Shown piece after piece: positions 17,053 through 25,345 of a stretch of 33,804 nucleotides of DNA; position 1 is the stretch's first letter, and the number at the start of each line of letters is the position of its first letter. The notes under the pieces are model-generated. The model saw only the letters and a list, made by a program, of their open reading frames with translations, was not told the DNA's origin and made no database searches. The stretch spans positions 1-33,804 of the forward strand of contig DOUV01000015.1 in the NCBI GenBank assembly GCA_003520455.1, in the 5' to 3' direction. This DNA comes from Chloroflexota bacterium. Lineage in GTDB: Bacteria > Chloroflexota > Anaerolineae > Ardenticatenales > Ardenticatenaceae. Position numbers and translations under genes: made by a program.

Positions 17053-18360
17053 ATGACGGACAAGAAGGACGGGCACGAGATTGTTGGGAGAGGAGCCAAA
17101 GACGGCGGGCGCCTGTTCCGTGAATGGTTTGCTCGGCTCACCACTGCAGCGGAGCAAGGAGAATACACGGCTTATGTCTTCGTTATGGGGAGTATGGCTG
17201 AGATCCTCAGGGTCTTCGATCTCCACACGTCGTTTCCAGAGATCAACTCGCTGCAGACCGCGGTGCGCCGGGTCGCGCATGAGTATCTGAGCACTGCCGA
17301 GGATTACGGCTACTCCCCTGACATCTGTGGCTACGTCAAGGCAGACGTGGGGATGCAGCTCCGCAATGGGGAGCACCCGATGGGGCGGGTTCCGAAGCCC
17401 TCCATCGCGGTGCTGACCAATGCTTGCAATACCTACCTCAAGTGGGGCGAGATCTGGGAGCGGTTCTACAACATTCCGACCTTCGCGTTCGATGTTCCCG
17501 GTTCGCGCAGTGCCATCCAGGCCAACAATCAGACCTTACCTGGCGATGCCGACTTCGAGCGCGACCGTCGCTACGTCGAGTACCAGGTCAAGGAACTCAT
17601 CGGACTCTGCGAGCAGGTGACGGGCAAGAAGTTCGACATCGATCGCCTGCGCGAGATCCTGGGGCATACCAACGAGATGAGCCGGAGTTGGAAGCGCGTC
17701 CTCGAGCTGAACCAGAGCATCCCGGCGCCCTTCAACGCCATGAGCGAGGGAACTATCTACCTGGGCGTGGCGAACGCCCTGCGCGGCACCCCCGAGGGCA
17801 GTGCCTACTTTCGGGACCTGGCGGAAGAGATGGAGTACAAGTCTGTCCACGGCATCGGGACATTGCCTGAGGAGAAGTACCGCCTGATCTTCGTGGGGGT
17901 TCCCTGCTATCCCATCTTCCGCCGCTTCTACGAACTCTTCGCCGAGTGGGGGGGCAACTTCGTCGGTTCCTCGTACTTGTGGTTCGCGGGGGGCGGGATG
18001 GATTTGGGGTTCGAGTACGACCTGAGCCGCCCGCTGGAGAGCCTGGCGGAAGGGATTCTCATGAGCGTGCGCCATGCGATGGATGCTATGTTCTTCCAGA
18101 ACAGCGTCCTCGTCGACATGGTCGACACCTACCACGTCGATGGGATCGTCTACCACCCCATCAAAAGTTGCCGCACCGTCTCCACCGGCCTGGCCGACAA
18201 TCGTCGCGCCGTGATGGACGCCTGCGACGTCATGACCTTGTTCATCGAGTCGGACATGATGGACAAGCGGGTGGTCTCAGAAGCGCAGATGAAGAACCGT
18301 ATCGATGCCTTCTTTGAAGGCCTGGCTACCCGGAAGTTGCATTCGAGGGCCGCAGCCTAG
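17053..18360 (+). CDS. bcrB: Benzoyl-CoA reductase subunit B (BzdO type)
   Basis: The second catalytic subunit, 435 residues, also of the HgdB-like family, which binds benzoyl-CoA and a [4Fe-4S] cluster with BcrC. Conserved blocks include SPDICGYVKADVG with Cys92, LTNACNTYLKWGEIW with Cys125, and YHPIKSCRTVSTGLADNR near the C-terminus. Length agrees with BcrB/BadE/BzdO. A gap of 200 bases follows, with no gene or clear promoter that I can support, before the hemerythrin gene. Confidence 0.93.
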   Translation: MTDKKDGHEIVGRGAKDGGRLFREWFARLTTAAEQGEYTAYVFVMGSMAEILRVFDLHTSFPEINSLQTAVRRVAHEYLSTAEDYGYSPDICGYVKADVGMQLRNGEHPMGRVPKPSIAVLTNACNTYLKWGEIWERFYNIPTFAFDVPGSRSAIQANNQTLPGDADFERDRRYVEYQVKELIGLCEQVTGKKFDIDRLREILGHTNEMSRSWKRVLELNQSIPAPFNAMSEGTIYLGVANALRGTPEGSAYFRDLAEEMEYKSVHGIGTLPEEKYRLIFVGVPCYPIFRRFYELFAEWGGNFVGSSYLWFAGGGMDLGFEYDLSRPLESLAEGILMSVRHAMDAMFFQNSVLVDMVDTYHVDGIVYHPIKSCRTVSTGLADNRRAVMDACDVMTLFIESDMMDKRVVSEAQMKNRIDAFFEGLATRKLHSRAAA

Positions 18361-18560
18361 TGCCGGTTCACATAACGTCGCTTGAGTTCGGGTGCCCGCA
18401 TCCGCGCACACGAATTTGAGGCCTGACGAATGGCAGCTGTGGTCTGATTGGGGCAAGAGGTGGCGCCTGGTCGGGCGGAAGCGGTTGAGAGTCGGGATTA
18501 AGCACTGTCATTGGAGTGGAAGACCAGGGGCCGTCGCAGGGGATTAGCAGGAGGCGAGCG

Positions 18561-19187
18561 ATGCAACCAACCGATACGCTGAAGGAAGAACATCGGGCCA
18601 TTGAGAGAATGCTACAAGTCCTCGAACGTGTCTGTGGCAGGGTAGAGGACGGAGAAGAGATTACTCCGGATCATCTCGAAGGGATGCTGGAGTTCTTCAA
18701 GGTTTTCGCAGACAAATCCCACCATGGTAAAGAAGAGGCGTTGCTGTTCCCTGCGATGGCGGAAGCCGGTGTCCCGGTCGAGGACGGCCCCATTGCCCCC
18801 TTTCTTGAGGAACACGTGACGGGACGTGAGTATGTCCAGGGGATGAGCCAGACGGTCGATAGGTACAGGGAGTCGGTATTAGATGAGCATACGGTTGGGC
18901 GTGAATACGTCCAGGGCATGAGTGAGGCCGTTGCAAAGTACAGGAGCGGCGGCGACCATCAGGTTCTGTCTCGCTTTGCCGAGATTGCCAATGATTACAT
19001 CGCTCTTCTGACCGGTCACATCGAGCGGGAAGACAACATGCTGTTCCCGATCGCCGATGCGCATCTCTCGGAAGAGCAGCAAGAAGAGTTGGAGCAGCAG
19101 TTTGCGATTGTCGATCGGGAGGAAATAGGAACTACCAGGCAGGAAGAGCTCCTTGAACTTCTGAACCATCTCGAGCGGGCGTGCTGA
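18561..19187 (+). CDS. Hemerythrin-like protein inside the benzoyl-CoA reductase cluster
   Basis: This 208-residue HHE four-helix protein should bind a di-iron site that reacts with O2, or carry iron. Ligand candidates in order: His11 (EEHRAIERML), His54/His55 with Glu58/Glu59 (SHHGKEEALLFP), His85 (LEEHVTGREYV), and His153 with Glu157 (GHIEREDNMLFP). The third-helix motif is duplicated in tandem (see repeat). The start at 18561 follows AGGAGG at 18550-18555. It stands between the catalytic genes bcrCB and the ATPase genes bcrAD. Protection or oxygen sensing for the reductase is a plausible inference. Confidence 0.88.
   Translation: MQPTDTLKEEHRAIERMLQVLERVCGRVEDGEEITPDHLEGMLEFFKVFADKSHHGKEEALLFPAMAEAGVPVEDGPIAPFLEEHVTGREYVQGMSQTVDRYRESVLDEHTVGREYVQGMSEAVAKYRSGGDHQVLSRFAEIANDYIALLTGHIEREDNMLFPIADAHLSEEQQEELEQQFAIVDREEIGTTRQEELLELLNHLERAC
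18810..18950 (+). repeat. In-frame tandem duplication within the hemerythrin gene
   Basis: Residues 84-105 (EHVTGREYVQGMSQTVDRYR plus two) and 109-130 (EHTVGREYVQGMSEAVAKYR plus two) are copies in 25-residue register, with 14 of 22 positions identical. Ordinary HHE proteins have one such segment. The copies have diverged in codons, so the event is not recent. Confidence 0.85.
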
Positions 19188-19259
19188 GCCGAAGAAGCGC
19201 AGGAATCACGCGAGGCTCACCACCGCGCGCAGCGCATCATACTGAAACGGGAGGGACTT

Positions 19260-20078
19260 ATGGCCTACGCAGCAGGGGTCGATGTAGGATCGACGCAGAC
19301 CAAAGCGATCATCGTGGACGAAGATCGACGGATCGCAAGCCGGGCCCTAATCGACACAGGCGCCAACGTGGTGAAGGCCGCCGAGAAGGCTTTCTTGGCC
19401 GCCCTCGAGGCGGGCAACATTCAGGAAGAGGAAGTCGCCTACGTCGTCGGGACCGGCTACGGGCGCTATAAGGTCACCTTTGGCGATGTCCAGATTACTG
19501 AGATTAGTTGCCACGCTCGCGGGGCCGTCCACATGTTCCCCGGATCGCGCACGGTGCTCGACATGGGCGGGCAAGATACCAAGGCCATCCGGGTTCGCCC
19601 TAACGGTGAGGTGCTGGACTTCTGCATGAACGACAAGTGTGCTGCTGGGACCGGGCGCTTCCTCCAGGCGGCTGCCTTCGCCCTTGAGATTCCGCTGGCC
19701 GAACTCGGCCCGACAGCCCTACGGGCTGAGAAGCCGGTGGCGATCAGCACGACCTGCACCGTTTTTGCCGAGTCCGAGGTGCTCTCCTGGCTGGGGCGCG
19801 GCAAGAAGATCGAGGATATCCTGATGGGCGTGCACCGATCCATCGCCACGCGGTCCATCGCCCTGATGCGCCGGGTGGGCATCGAGGATCAGGTCACCTT
19901 TACGGGTGGTGTCACCCGGAATCGTGGGATGGTCGAGGTTCTAAACCAGGCGCTGGGTCTCAAGATGAACGTGAGCGATGATTCTCACTACATGGGTGCC
20001 CTGGGTGCCGCCCTCTTTGCCATGGACCGCATTCTGAGCAGTCGCGAGCCTGCCGCTCTGAAGGAGGAAGCAGCGTGA
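19260..20078 (+). CDS. bcrA: Benzoyl-CoA reductase subunit A, ATPase/activator (BzdP type)
   Basis: One of two ASKHA-family subunits that hydrolyse ATP and drive electrons into the catalytic module. Phosphate motifs DVGSTQTK (8-15) and DMGGQDTK (101-108) are present. Cys127 (DKCAAGTG) and Cys166 ([12 protein letters not shown]) would bind the [4Fe-4S] cluster shared with BcrD. At 272 residues it is short. As I recall, A subunits of the Thauera/Rhodopseudomonas type are near 430-440 residues, while the Azoarcus Bzd type is near this size, so a Bzd-type enzyme is favoured. GGGAGGG precedes the start. The stop overlaps the next start. Confidence 0.92.
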   Translation: MAYAAGVDVGSTQTKAIIVDEDRRIASRALIDTGANVVKAAEKAFLAALEAGNIQEEEVAYVVGTGYGRYKVTFGDVQITEISCHARGAVHMFPGSRTVLDMGGQDTKAIRVRPNGEVLDFCMNDKCAAGTGRFLQAAAFALEIPLAELGPTALRAEKPVAISTTCTVFAESEVLSWLGRGKKIEDILMGVHRSIATRSIALMRRVGIEDQVTFTGGVTRNRGMVEVLNQALGLKMNVSDDSHYMGALGAALFAMDRILSSREPAALKEEAA

Positions 20079-20911
20079 CATACACCGTTGGCATCGATGT
20101 AGGATCGACCTATACCAAGGCTATTATCCTGAGCGACGGCGGCCAATTGGTCGGGAAGGCGATGATCAAGACCGGCTTCCGCCTGGGTGAGGCGGCGGAA
20201 CGGGTGTATCGGGAGACCCTGACCTCGGCCAGCTTGAATGAGAGTGACGTGGCTTACATCGTCAGCACCGGCTATGGGCGCTATCAGGTGGAATTCCGCG
20301 ACGTTCAGGTCACTGACCTGACCGCTCAGGCGCGCGGTGCCTGCTTCTTCTTCCCGAACACCCGCACGGTGCTCGACGTGGGCGGCCAGACGATGAAGGC
20401 CAGCCGGCTCGACGAGCGCGGGCGGGTCCGATCGTTCCGGCTTAACGACAAGTGCGCCGCCGGCACCGGAGCCTTCCTCGAGAAGACTGCTCGCTACATG
20501 GGATACAACATCGAGGAGATCGGCCCGCTCATGGCAACCTCGAAGGAAACCGTGCCGATCTCCGGCGTCTGCGCTGTATTTGCCGAGTCCGAGGTCATCA
20601 ACCACGTCTCGGCCGGGGCGACGCCAGCAGACATCATGCACGGCGCCATCGTCTCGCTGGTCGATCGCTCAGCGCAACTCATGAAGCGGGTCAAGATGGA
20701 ACCCGAGTACACCGTATCGGGCGGAATCATGCGTTTTGAGACCATGGTCCGGGTCGTGCGCAACAAGCTGAAAGCTGAGGTCAACGTCCCGCCGGGAGAC
20801 ATGGTCCAGTATCTGGGCGCCATCGGGGCTGCCATGCTGGGCCACCGTCGCCTCGAGAAGATCCGCCTCGGGGGGCGGACCGAGCGCCTGGGGGTCGTGT
20901 TTGGCGATTAG
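20075..20911 (+). CDS. bcrD: Benzoyl-CoA reductase subunit D, ATPase/activator (BzdQ type)
   Basis: The partner ASKHA ATPase, 278 residues. It has DVGSTYTK (8-15), DVGGQTMK (101-108), Cys127 in [20 protein letters not shown] and Cys166 in [12 protein letters not shown]. Cysteine positions are the same as in BcrA, so the pair looks like an old gene duplication. It starts at GTG 20075, sharing four bases with the bcrA stop, which suggests coupled translation of the two subunits. The [13 protein letters not shown] block is typical of BcrD/BadG/BzdQ. Confidence 0.92.
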   Translation: MTYTVGIDVGSTYTKAIILSDGGQLVGKAMIKTGFRLGEAAERVYRETLTSASLNESDVAYIVSTGYGRYQVEFRDVQVTDLTAQARGACFFFPNTRTVLDVGGQTMKASRLDERGRVRSFRLNDKCAAGTGAFLEKTARYMGYNIEEIGPLMATSKETVPISGVCAVFAESEVINHVSAGATPADIMHGAIVSLVDRSAQLMKRVKMEPEYTVSGGIMRFETMVRVVRNKLKAEVNVPPGDMVQYLGAIGAAMLGHRRLEKIRLGGRTERLGVVFGD

Positions 20912-20992
20912 CATGTGGAAGAGGGATCGGGTTCGTGGTTGCTACCACGCGCGAACCTCCGCTCTTTCATCTCTTCAAAAGATGGAGCCAGG

Positions 20993-21760
20993 ATGAGACT
21001 CGCGAATCGTGTCGCGTTGGTCACCGGCGGTGGGAACGGGATTGGCCGGGCGACCGTGCTGCGCCTGGCGGAGGAGGGCGCGGCCGTTGCCGTCAACGAT
21101 GTCAGCCTGACGGCGGCACGCGCCGTGCAGGCGAAGGTCGAGAGCGCCGGAGGCCGCGCGCTGGTGGTGGAAGCGGATGTCACCCGGCGTGATCAGGTGG
21201 AGGCGATGGTCGAGAACGTCGTCAGCCAGTTCGGCCGTCTCGACATCTTGATCAACAATGCCGGTATCAACCGCGATGCGCTCACCATCCGGATCAAGGA
21301 CGGTGAGATCACGAAACTCAGCGATGACCAGTGGGATGCTGTCCTGGCCGTGAACCTCAAGGGCACCTTCCTGTGCGCCCAGGCGGCGGCGTTGCCGATG
21401 ATCGAGCAGCGCTACGGGCGCATCGTGAACACAGCGTCGGTGTCGGCTCTCGGCAACATCGGCCAGGCGAATTACGCCGCCTCGAAGGCCGGGGTGATTG
21501 GTCTCACCAAGACCCTGGCGCTCGAATTCGCGCGCTACGGCATCACCGTCAACTGCGTCGCGCCGGGAGCGACGAAGACCCAGATGACGGCGGGGATTCC
21601 CGCCCACATTCTCGAGGCCAAGATCCAGCGAATTCCGTTGCGGCGGATGGCCGACCCGGAAGAAATTGCAAACGTCCATCTGTTCCTGGCCAGCGACGAG
21701 GCGAGTTTCGTCACCGGCCAGGTTATTTTTTGCGACGGCGGCACGACGGTCGGACGATAG
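20993..21760 (+). CDS. SDR-family dehydrogenase (FabG-like)
   Basis: An NAD(P)-dependent short-chain dehydrogenase of 255 residues. Seen: TGGGNGIG (11-18), NNAG (88-91), and the catalytic set Ser149, Tyr161 and Lys165 in SVSALGNIGQANYAASKAG. The start at 20993 follows GGAG at 20984-20987. Candidate substrates are hydroxyacyl-CoA intermediates of the pathway, such as 3-hydroxypimelyl-CoA, or the 6-hydroxycyclohexenecarbonyl-CoA step. The zinc alcohol dehydrogenase downstream is the better candidate for the latter. Sequence alone does not fix the substrate. Confidence 0.85.
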   Translation: MRLANRVALVTGGGNGIGRATVLRLAEEGAAVAVNDVSLTAARAVQAKVESAGGRALVVEADVTRRDQVEAMVENVVSQFGRLDILINNAGINRDALTIRIKDGEITKLSDDQWDAVLAVNLKGTFLCAQAAALPMIEQRYGRIVNTASVSALGNIGQANYAASKAGVIGLTKTLALEFARYGITVNCVAPGATKTQMTAGIPAHILEAKIQRIPLRRMADPEEIANVHLFLASDEASFVTGQVIFCDGGTTVGR

Positions 21761-21777
21761 TGTGGCTGAGGTGTGAG

Positions 21778-22035
21778 ATGTCAGAAGCCGGTGTGATGGG
21801 GGTCAAGGCCGGGGCGAGGCGCGATGCGGAACTCCTCACGGAGGGCTGGACTCGCCGCTTCGTTGGCGCTCCCCCCCGGCTCCAAGAGACAATTGCTCTG
21901 TACGAGTCCCTCGGCTACGAGGTCCACCTGGAGCCGGTGCCGCCGGAGGCGCTGCAGGACGAATGCCAGGGCTGTCGCCTGGCGGTGACGTTGTTCCGAG
22001 TGGTGTACACGCGGCCAGTAGGAATGAGGGATTAG
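21778..22035 (+). CDS. Small conserved-looking protein with CxxC
   Basis: A soluble protein of 85 residues that starts 17 bases after the SDR stop. The pattern EGWTRRFVGAPPRLQETIAL, YESLGYEVHLEPVPPEAL, DECQGCRLAVTLFRVVYTRR-like end suggests a compact alpha/beta fold with Cys-x2-Cys that might bind a metal. I believe that similar short proteins occur in anaerobes, but I cannot name a family. Its stop codon lies in the left arm of a long hairpin. Function unknown. A role beside the following Mo-enzyme is only inferred from position. Confidence 0.7.
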   Translation: MSEAGVMGVKAGARRDAELLTEGWTRRFVGAPPRLQETIALYESLGYEVHLEPVPPEALQDECQGCRLAVTLFRVVYTRPVGMRD

Positions 22036-22092
22036 AGATTCGAGATTAGAGATTCGCGTTGGAGACGAATCAATCTCGAATCTCCAATCTCC
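22028..22092. repeat. Long imperfect hairpin of GAGATT/GATTCG units
   Basis: The left arm 22028-22056 and right arm 22066-22092 can pair over about 27 bases with one mismatch and a small bulge. The arms are built from repeated GAGATT and GATTCG units, and the loop is about nine bases. The hairpin covers the stop codon of the small gene and ends just before the ribosome site GGAGGG (22097-22102) of the Mo-enzyme gene. It resembles dispersed hairpin repeats of Chloroflexota-like genomes. It may also affect mRNA processing. Confidence 0.8.
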
Positions 22093-22108
22093 ACTGGAGG
22101 GATTGCCA

Positions 22109-24862
22109 ATGGCGACAACTCGGAAAGTGCCGGTCTACTGCTACCAGTGTGTGGCCGGGCCGGACCTGTTGAACGTCGTGGTCCAGGACGACGTCGCCGT
22201 GGGGGTCGAACCGAACTGGGAGTTCCGTGATATCCACCCGGCTGCCGGGCGGGTCTGTGTGAAGGCCTACGGGCTCATCCAGAAAACGTACAATCCCTAC
22301 CGGGTCCGGGCGCCGATGCGGCGCACCAACCCTCGCAAGGGGAAGGACGAGGACCCTGGCTGGGTGGAGATCAGTTGGGACGAAGCCCTGGGCGTGGTGG
22401 CGGAGCGCCTCCTGGCCCTGCGAGCGAAAGGGTTGCGCGACGAACAGGGCTACCCGCGCCTGGCGGTCACTGTGGGCTCGGGCGGCATCGCGCCGGCCTA
22501 CATGGGCACTTTGCCGGCGTTCCTCGCGGCCTGGGGGCTGGCCGATAACGGCATCGGCAGCGGCCAGGGCGTCAAGTGTTACCACTCCGAGCACCTCTAC
22601 GGTGAGTTTTGGCACCGAGCCTTCATCGTCGTGCCGGATACCCCCCGGTGCCGCTACGTTCTCTCGTTCGGCAACAATGGCGACGCCAGTGGCGGGGTCG
22701 CGGGCGTGTGGCGGCATGCCCAGGCCCGCGAGCGGGGATTGCGCCGCATCCAATTTGAACCTCACCTGTCCGTAACCGGCGCCCACAGCGAGTGGGTCCC
22801 GATCAAGCCCAAGACCGACGCCGCGGTGCTCTTCGCGATCCTGCATGTCATCCTTCACGAGCAGGACTGGCAGACAGTCTGCGACGTGGAGTTTTTGCGC
22901 CACCACACGAACTCACCCTATCTCATCGGGCCCAATGGATACTTTCTGCGCGATCCCGAGTCCCGCAAGCCGCTCGTGTGGGACACCCAAGAAGGACGCG
23001 CGCGGCCTTTCGATGAAGCAGTGACCGAGCCAGCCCTGGTGGGTGCCTTCCGGGTAGAGGGCATCGAAGTGGGGCCTGATGAGACGCTGTGGTCCCACCC
23101 CGCCGTTGATGCTATCCCGAGCTTCCAGAAGCTGGCGGAGCACGTCTTCCCATACACGCCGGAGTGGGCCGAGTCGATCTCCGGTGCTCCGGCTCAGACC
23201 ATCCGGCGCGTCGCGCGGGAATACCTGGAGCACGCCAATATCGGCGGCACCATCGAGATCGAAGGCGAGCAGATGCCCTACCGCCCGGTGGCCGTCATCC
23301 TGGGCAAGACCGTCACGAATGGGTGGGGCGGCTACGAGTGCTGCTGGGCCCGCACGGTCCTCGCTTCGCTGGTCGGTGCCCTGGAGGTGCCTGGCGGCAC
23401 TATCGGGACCACGGTGCGCTTGAACCGCCCAGGGACCGACCGCCTGTTGAGCGTGCACCCCGGCCCGGATGGTTTCATGGACCAGCCGCTGAACCCCACT
23501 GATCGCGCGAACTGGAAAGCAAAGCCCGACATTCGAAACGCCTTCCGGACTTTGGTGCCCCTGGCGAACAACTCCGCCTGGTCGCCCGCCCTCGGGCCGG
23601 CCCACCTGCCCTGGCTCTTCATGAAGAATCCGCCGGACAACTGGCCACGGCCCACACCGCCCGATGTGTGGATCATGTACCGGACCAATCCGGTCATCTC
23701 GCATTGGGATTCGGAGATGGTGGCCGAGATGTTGGCGACCTTCCCCTTCATCGTGGCCTTTGCATATACCCCTGACGAGACCAACTGGTACGCCGACGTT
23801 CTCTTGCCCGAGGCGACCGACCTGGAGAGTCTGCAACTCTATCGCATCGGGGGCACCAAGTTCATCGAGCAGTTCTGGCATCACGCGGGCTTCGCTTTGC
23901 GCCAGCCGGTCAGTACAATCCCGTGCGACAGCCGCGATCTGTCCGACATCGCTACGGAGTTGGCCAGCCGGACCGGTCTGCTGGCCGGGTACATCGCGGC
24001 CCTGAACAAGGGTGCGGGTACGACCGTTCGTCTTAAGGAAGCCGACTTCGACTACTCGCTGCCCACCGACCGCCCGCCTCAGACCGAGGAGATTTGGGAC
24101 CGAGTCTGCCGGGCGGCGACCCGCGGGGCAAGCAAGGGGCAGGAAGAGCACGGTTTGGACTGGTTCAAGCAGCATGGTGCCTTCTTCGTGCCCTTCCCCG
24201 AGAAGCGCTGGTTCTTGTACTCGGCGATGAAAGAGCAAGGATTGCGCTATGAACTGCCCTATCAGGAGCGGATCCAGCGATCGGGTGCCGAGTTGGGCAA
24301 TCGCCTCCACGAGCAAGGCATCCTCTGGTGGGATACGCAGCTCCAGGAATACCAGGCCCTGCCGAAATGGAAGGATTTCCCCGACATTTGGGCGCGCATC
24401 GCCGAGGCCTTCGACAAGCGCCCCGACGATTACGACGTCTGGCTCCTCACCAGCCGGAGCATGCAGTTCAGTTGGGGTTCAAATGTGGGTATCCCGCTGC
24501 TGGCGGACGTGGCCAGCAATGTCAAGGGGCACTTCGGTGTAATGCTCAACCGTGAGACGGCTGAGCGCCAGGGCATCTCCGAGGGCGATTGGGTGTGGAT
24601 CGAGTCGCCGCTGCGGAGGGTCAAAGGACGCGCCATCTTGCGGGAGGGCGTGCGCCCCGACGTGGCGGTCACGCTCCAGCAGTTCGGGCACTGGATCACG
24701 CCGGTCGCCAAGGATCTGGATATGCCGAATCTCAATCAGCTGGCCCCCCTGCACCTGGCTCTCACCGACGCCACGGGGAGTGGCGCTGACGTCGTGCGGG
24801 TGAGAATCTACAAGGCGGAGCCGCCCGACGCAACACCGCGCCAAGGCACAAACGGCCACTAG
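22109..24862 (+). CDS. padB: Molybdopterin oxidoreductase, PadB-like (phenylacetyl-CoA oxidising)
   Basis: A DMSO-reductase-family Mo-bisMGD enzyme of 917 residues. GGAGGG six bases upstream sets the start. The N-terminal cluster motif is CYQCVAGPD (Cys11, Cys14) with a distant Cys50 (GRVCVKAYG), so the usual third Cys is missing. Cys157 in GQGVKCYHSEHLYGEFWHR is a candidate Mo ligand. There is no twin-arginine signal, so it should stay in the cytoplasm, unlike Psr, Ttr or Arr. With the Fe-S and NrfD-type genes that follow, this fits phenylacetyl-CoA:acceptor oxidoreductase, which makes phenylglyoxylate in Thauera and Azoarcus. The assignment is from motif memory plus context. Another cytoplasmic Mo-enzyme is possible. 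Confidence 0.7.
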   Translation: MATTRKVPVYCYQCVAGPDLLNVVVQDDVAVGVEPNWEFRDIHPAAGRVCVKAYGLIQKTYNPYRVRAPMRRTNPRKGKDEDPGWVEISWDEALGVVAERLLALRAKGLRDEQGYPRLAVTVGSGGIAPAYMGTLPAFLAAWGLADNGIGSGQGVKCYHSEHLYGEFWHRAFIVVPDTPRCRYVLSFGNNGDASGGVAGVWRHAQARERGLRRIQFEPHLSVTGAHSEWVPIKPKTDAAVLFAILHVILHEQDWQTVCDVEFLRHHTNSPYLIGPNGYFLRDPESRKPLVWDTQEGRARPFDEAVTEPALVGAFRVEGIEVGPDETLWSHPAVDAIPSFQKLAEHVFPYTPEWAESISGAPAQTIRRVAREYLEHANIGGTIEIEGEQMPYRPVAVILGKTVTNGWGGYECCWARTVLASLVGALEVPGGTIGTTVRLNRPGTDRLLSVHPGPDGFMDQPLNPTDRANWKAKPDIRNAFRTLVPLANNSAWSPALGPAHLPWLFMKNPPDNWPRPTPPDVWIMYRTNPVISHWDSEMVAEMLATFPFIVAFAYTPDETNWYADVLLPEATDLESLQLYRIGGTKFIEQFWHHAGFALRQPVSTIPCDSRDLSDIATELASRTGLLAGYIAALNKGAGTTVRLKEADFDYSLPTDRPPQTEEIWDRVCRAATRGASKGQEEHGLDWFKQHGAFFVPFPEKRWFLYSAMKEQGLRYELPYQERIQRSGAELGNRLHEQGILWWDTQLQEYQALPKWKDFPDIWARIAEAFDKRPDDYDVWLLTSRSMQFSWGSNVGIPLLADVASNVKGHFGVMLNRETAERQGISEGDWVWIESPLRRVKGRAILREGVRPDVAVTLQQFGHWITPVAKDLDMPNLNQLAPLHLALTDATGSGADVVRVRIYKAEPPDATPRQGTNGH

Positions 24863-25345
24863 AACCATCGGTCAAGGGGTCCTTGTGTCGGCCGAGCGCC
24901 GGGCGACTGAAGTCGCGGCTGGAGGCGTGCCCCCTACAGGGTGTACCCACTGCAGGGTCTGCGTCAGGGGGCACCCCGCAGGGTGTTCGCCGACGCAGAC
25001 GGGTGAGGGATCGATGGGTATCTGACTACGCCTTGACCGGCGCTCTAGAACTATCAGTCAAGTCGTCGCCGGGGGCGCATGATCGGAGACTTCCGAAGTC
25101 TTCCGAAACTATGGGGTAGATTGTGATTCGTCGGCGGCTGGGTGAAGACGCCGCTGGCGCCACGGCGATTAAAGCAAGCCGGATTCGTTGCTGGTGCGTT
25201 GATCCTGGTTCGACCCGGTGAACGTCCGTGGGAAGGGGACTGGCAGGTGTGTGCCGCTTCTTGATACCGCCCGCGCTCTGTGTTGGGCAGTGTTCTTCCG
25301 CAGCAGGCACGGCTGGCATGCCGATCACCTTGAAGGAGATGTGAA
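24863..25345. other. 483-base gap with repeat structure inside the pad-like operon
   Basis: No gene is supported. CTAGAACCATCGGTCAAG (24859-24876, starting at the padB stop) recurs at 25045-25062 with two changes. CGGTCAAGG (24869-24877) is matched in inverse at 25031-25039. The palindrome GCGACT-GA-AGTCGC lies at 24903-24916. These suggest a small inserted element or dispersed repeat. The part from 25063 to 25345 shows nothing else that I can name except AAGGAGATG before the next start. Confidence 0.55.

Noticed and set aside
20993..21760. SDR as BadH-type 2-hydroxycyclohexanecarbonyl-CoA dehydrogenase
   Set aside because: That enzyme belongs to the Rhodopseudomonas variant. The hydrolase and hydratase here are of the Thauera/Azoarcus variant, so I left the substrate open.
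22028..22092. GAGATT/GATTCG repeats as a small CRISPR or microsatellite
   Set aside because: The units form one inverted hairpin. There are no regular repeat-spacer units.
22913..24316. Minus-strand open frame of 467 codons
   Set aside because: It is antisense to the Mo-enzyme gene and has no recognisable motif. A shadow from GC-rich codon usage.
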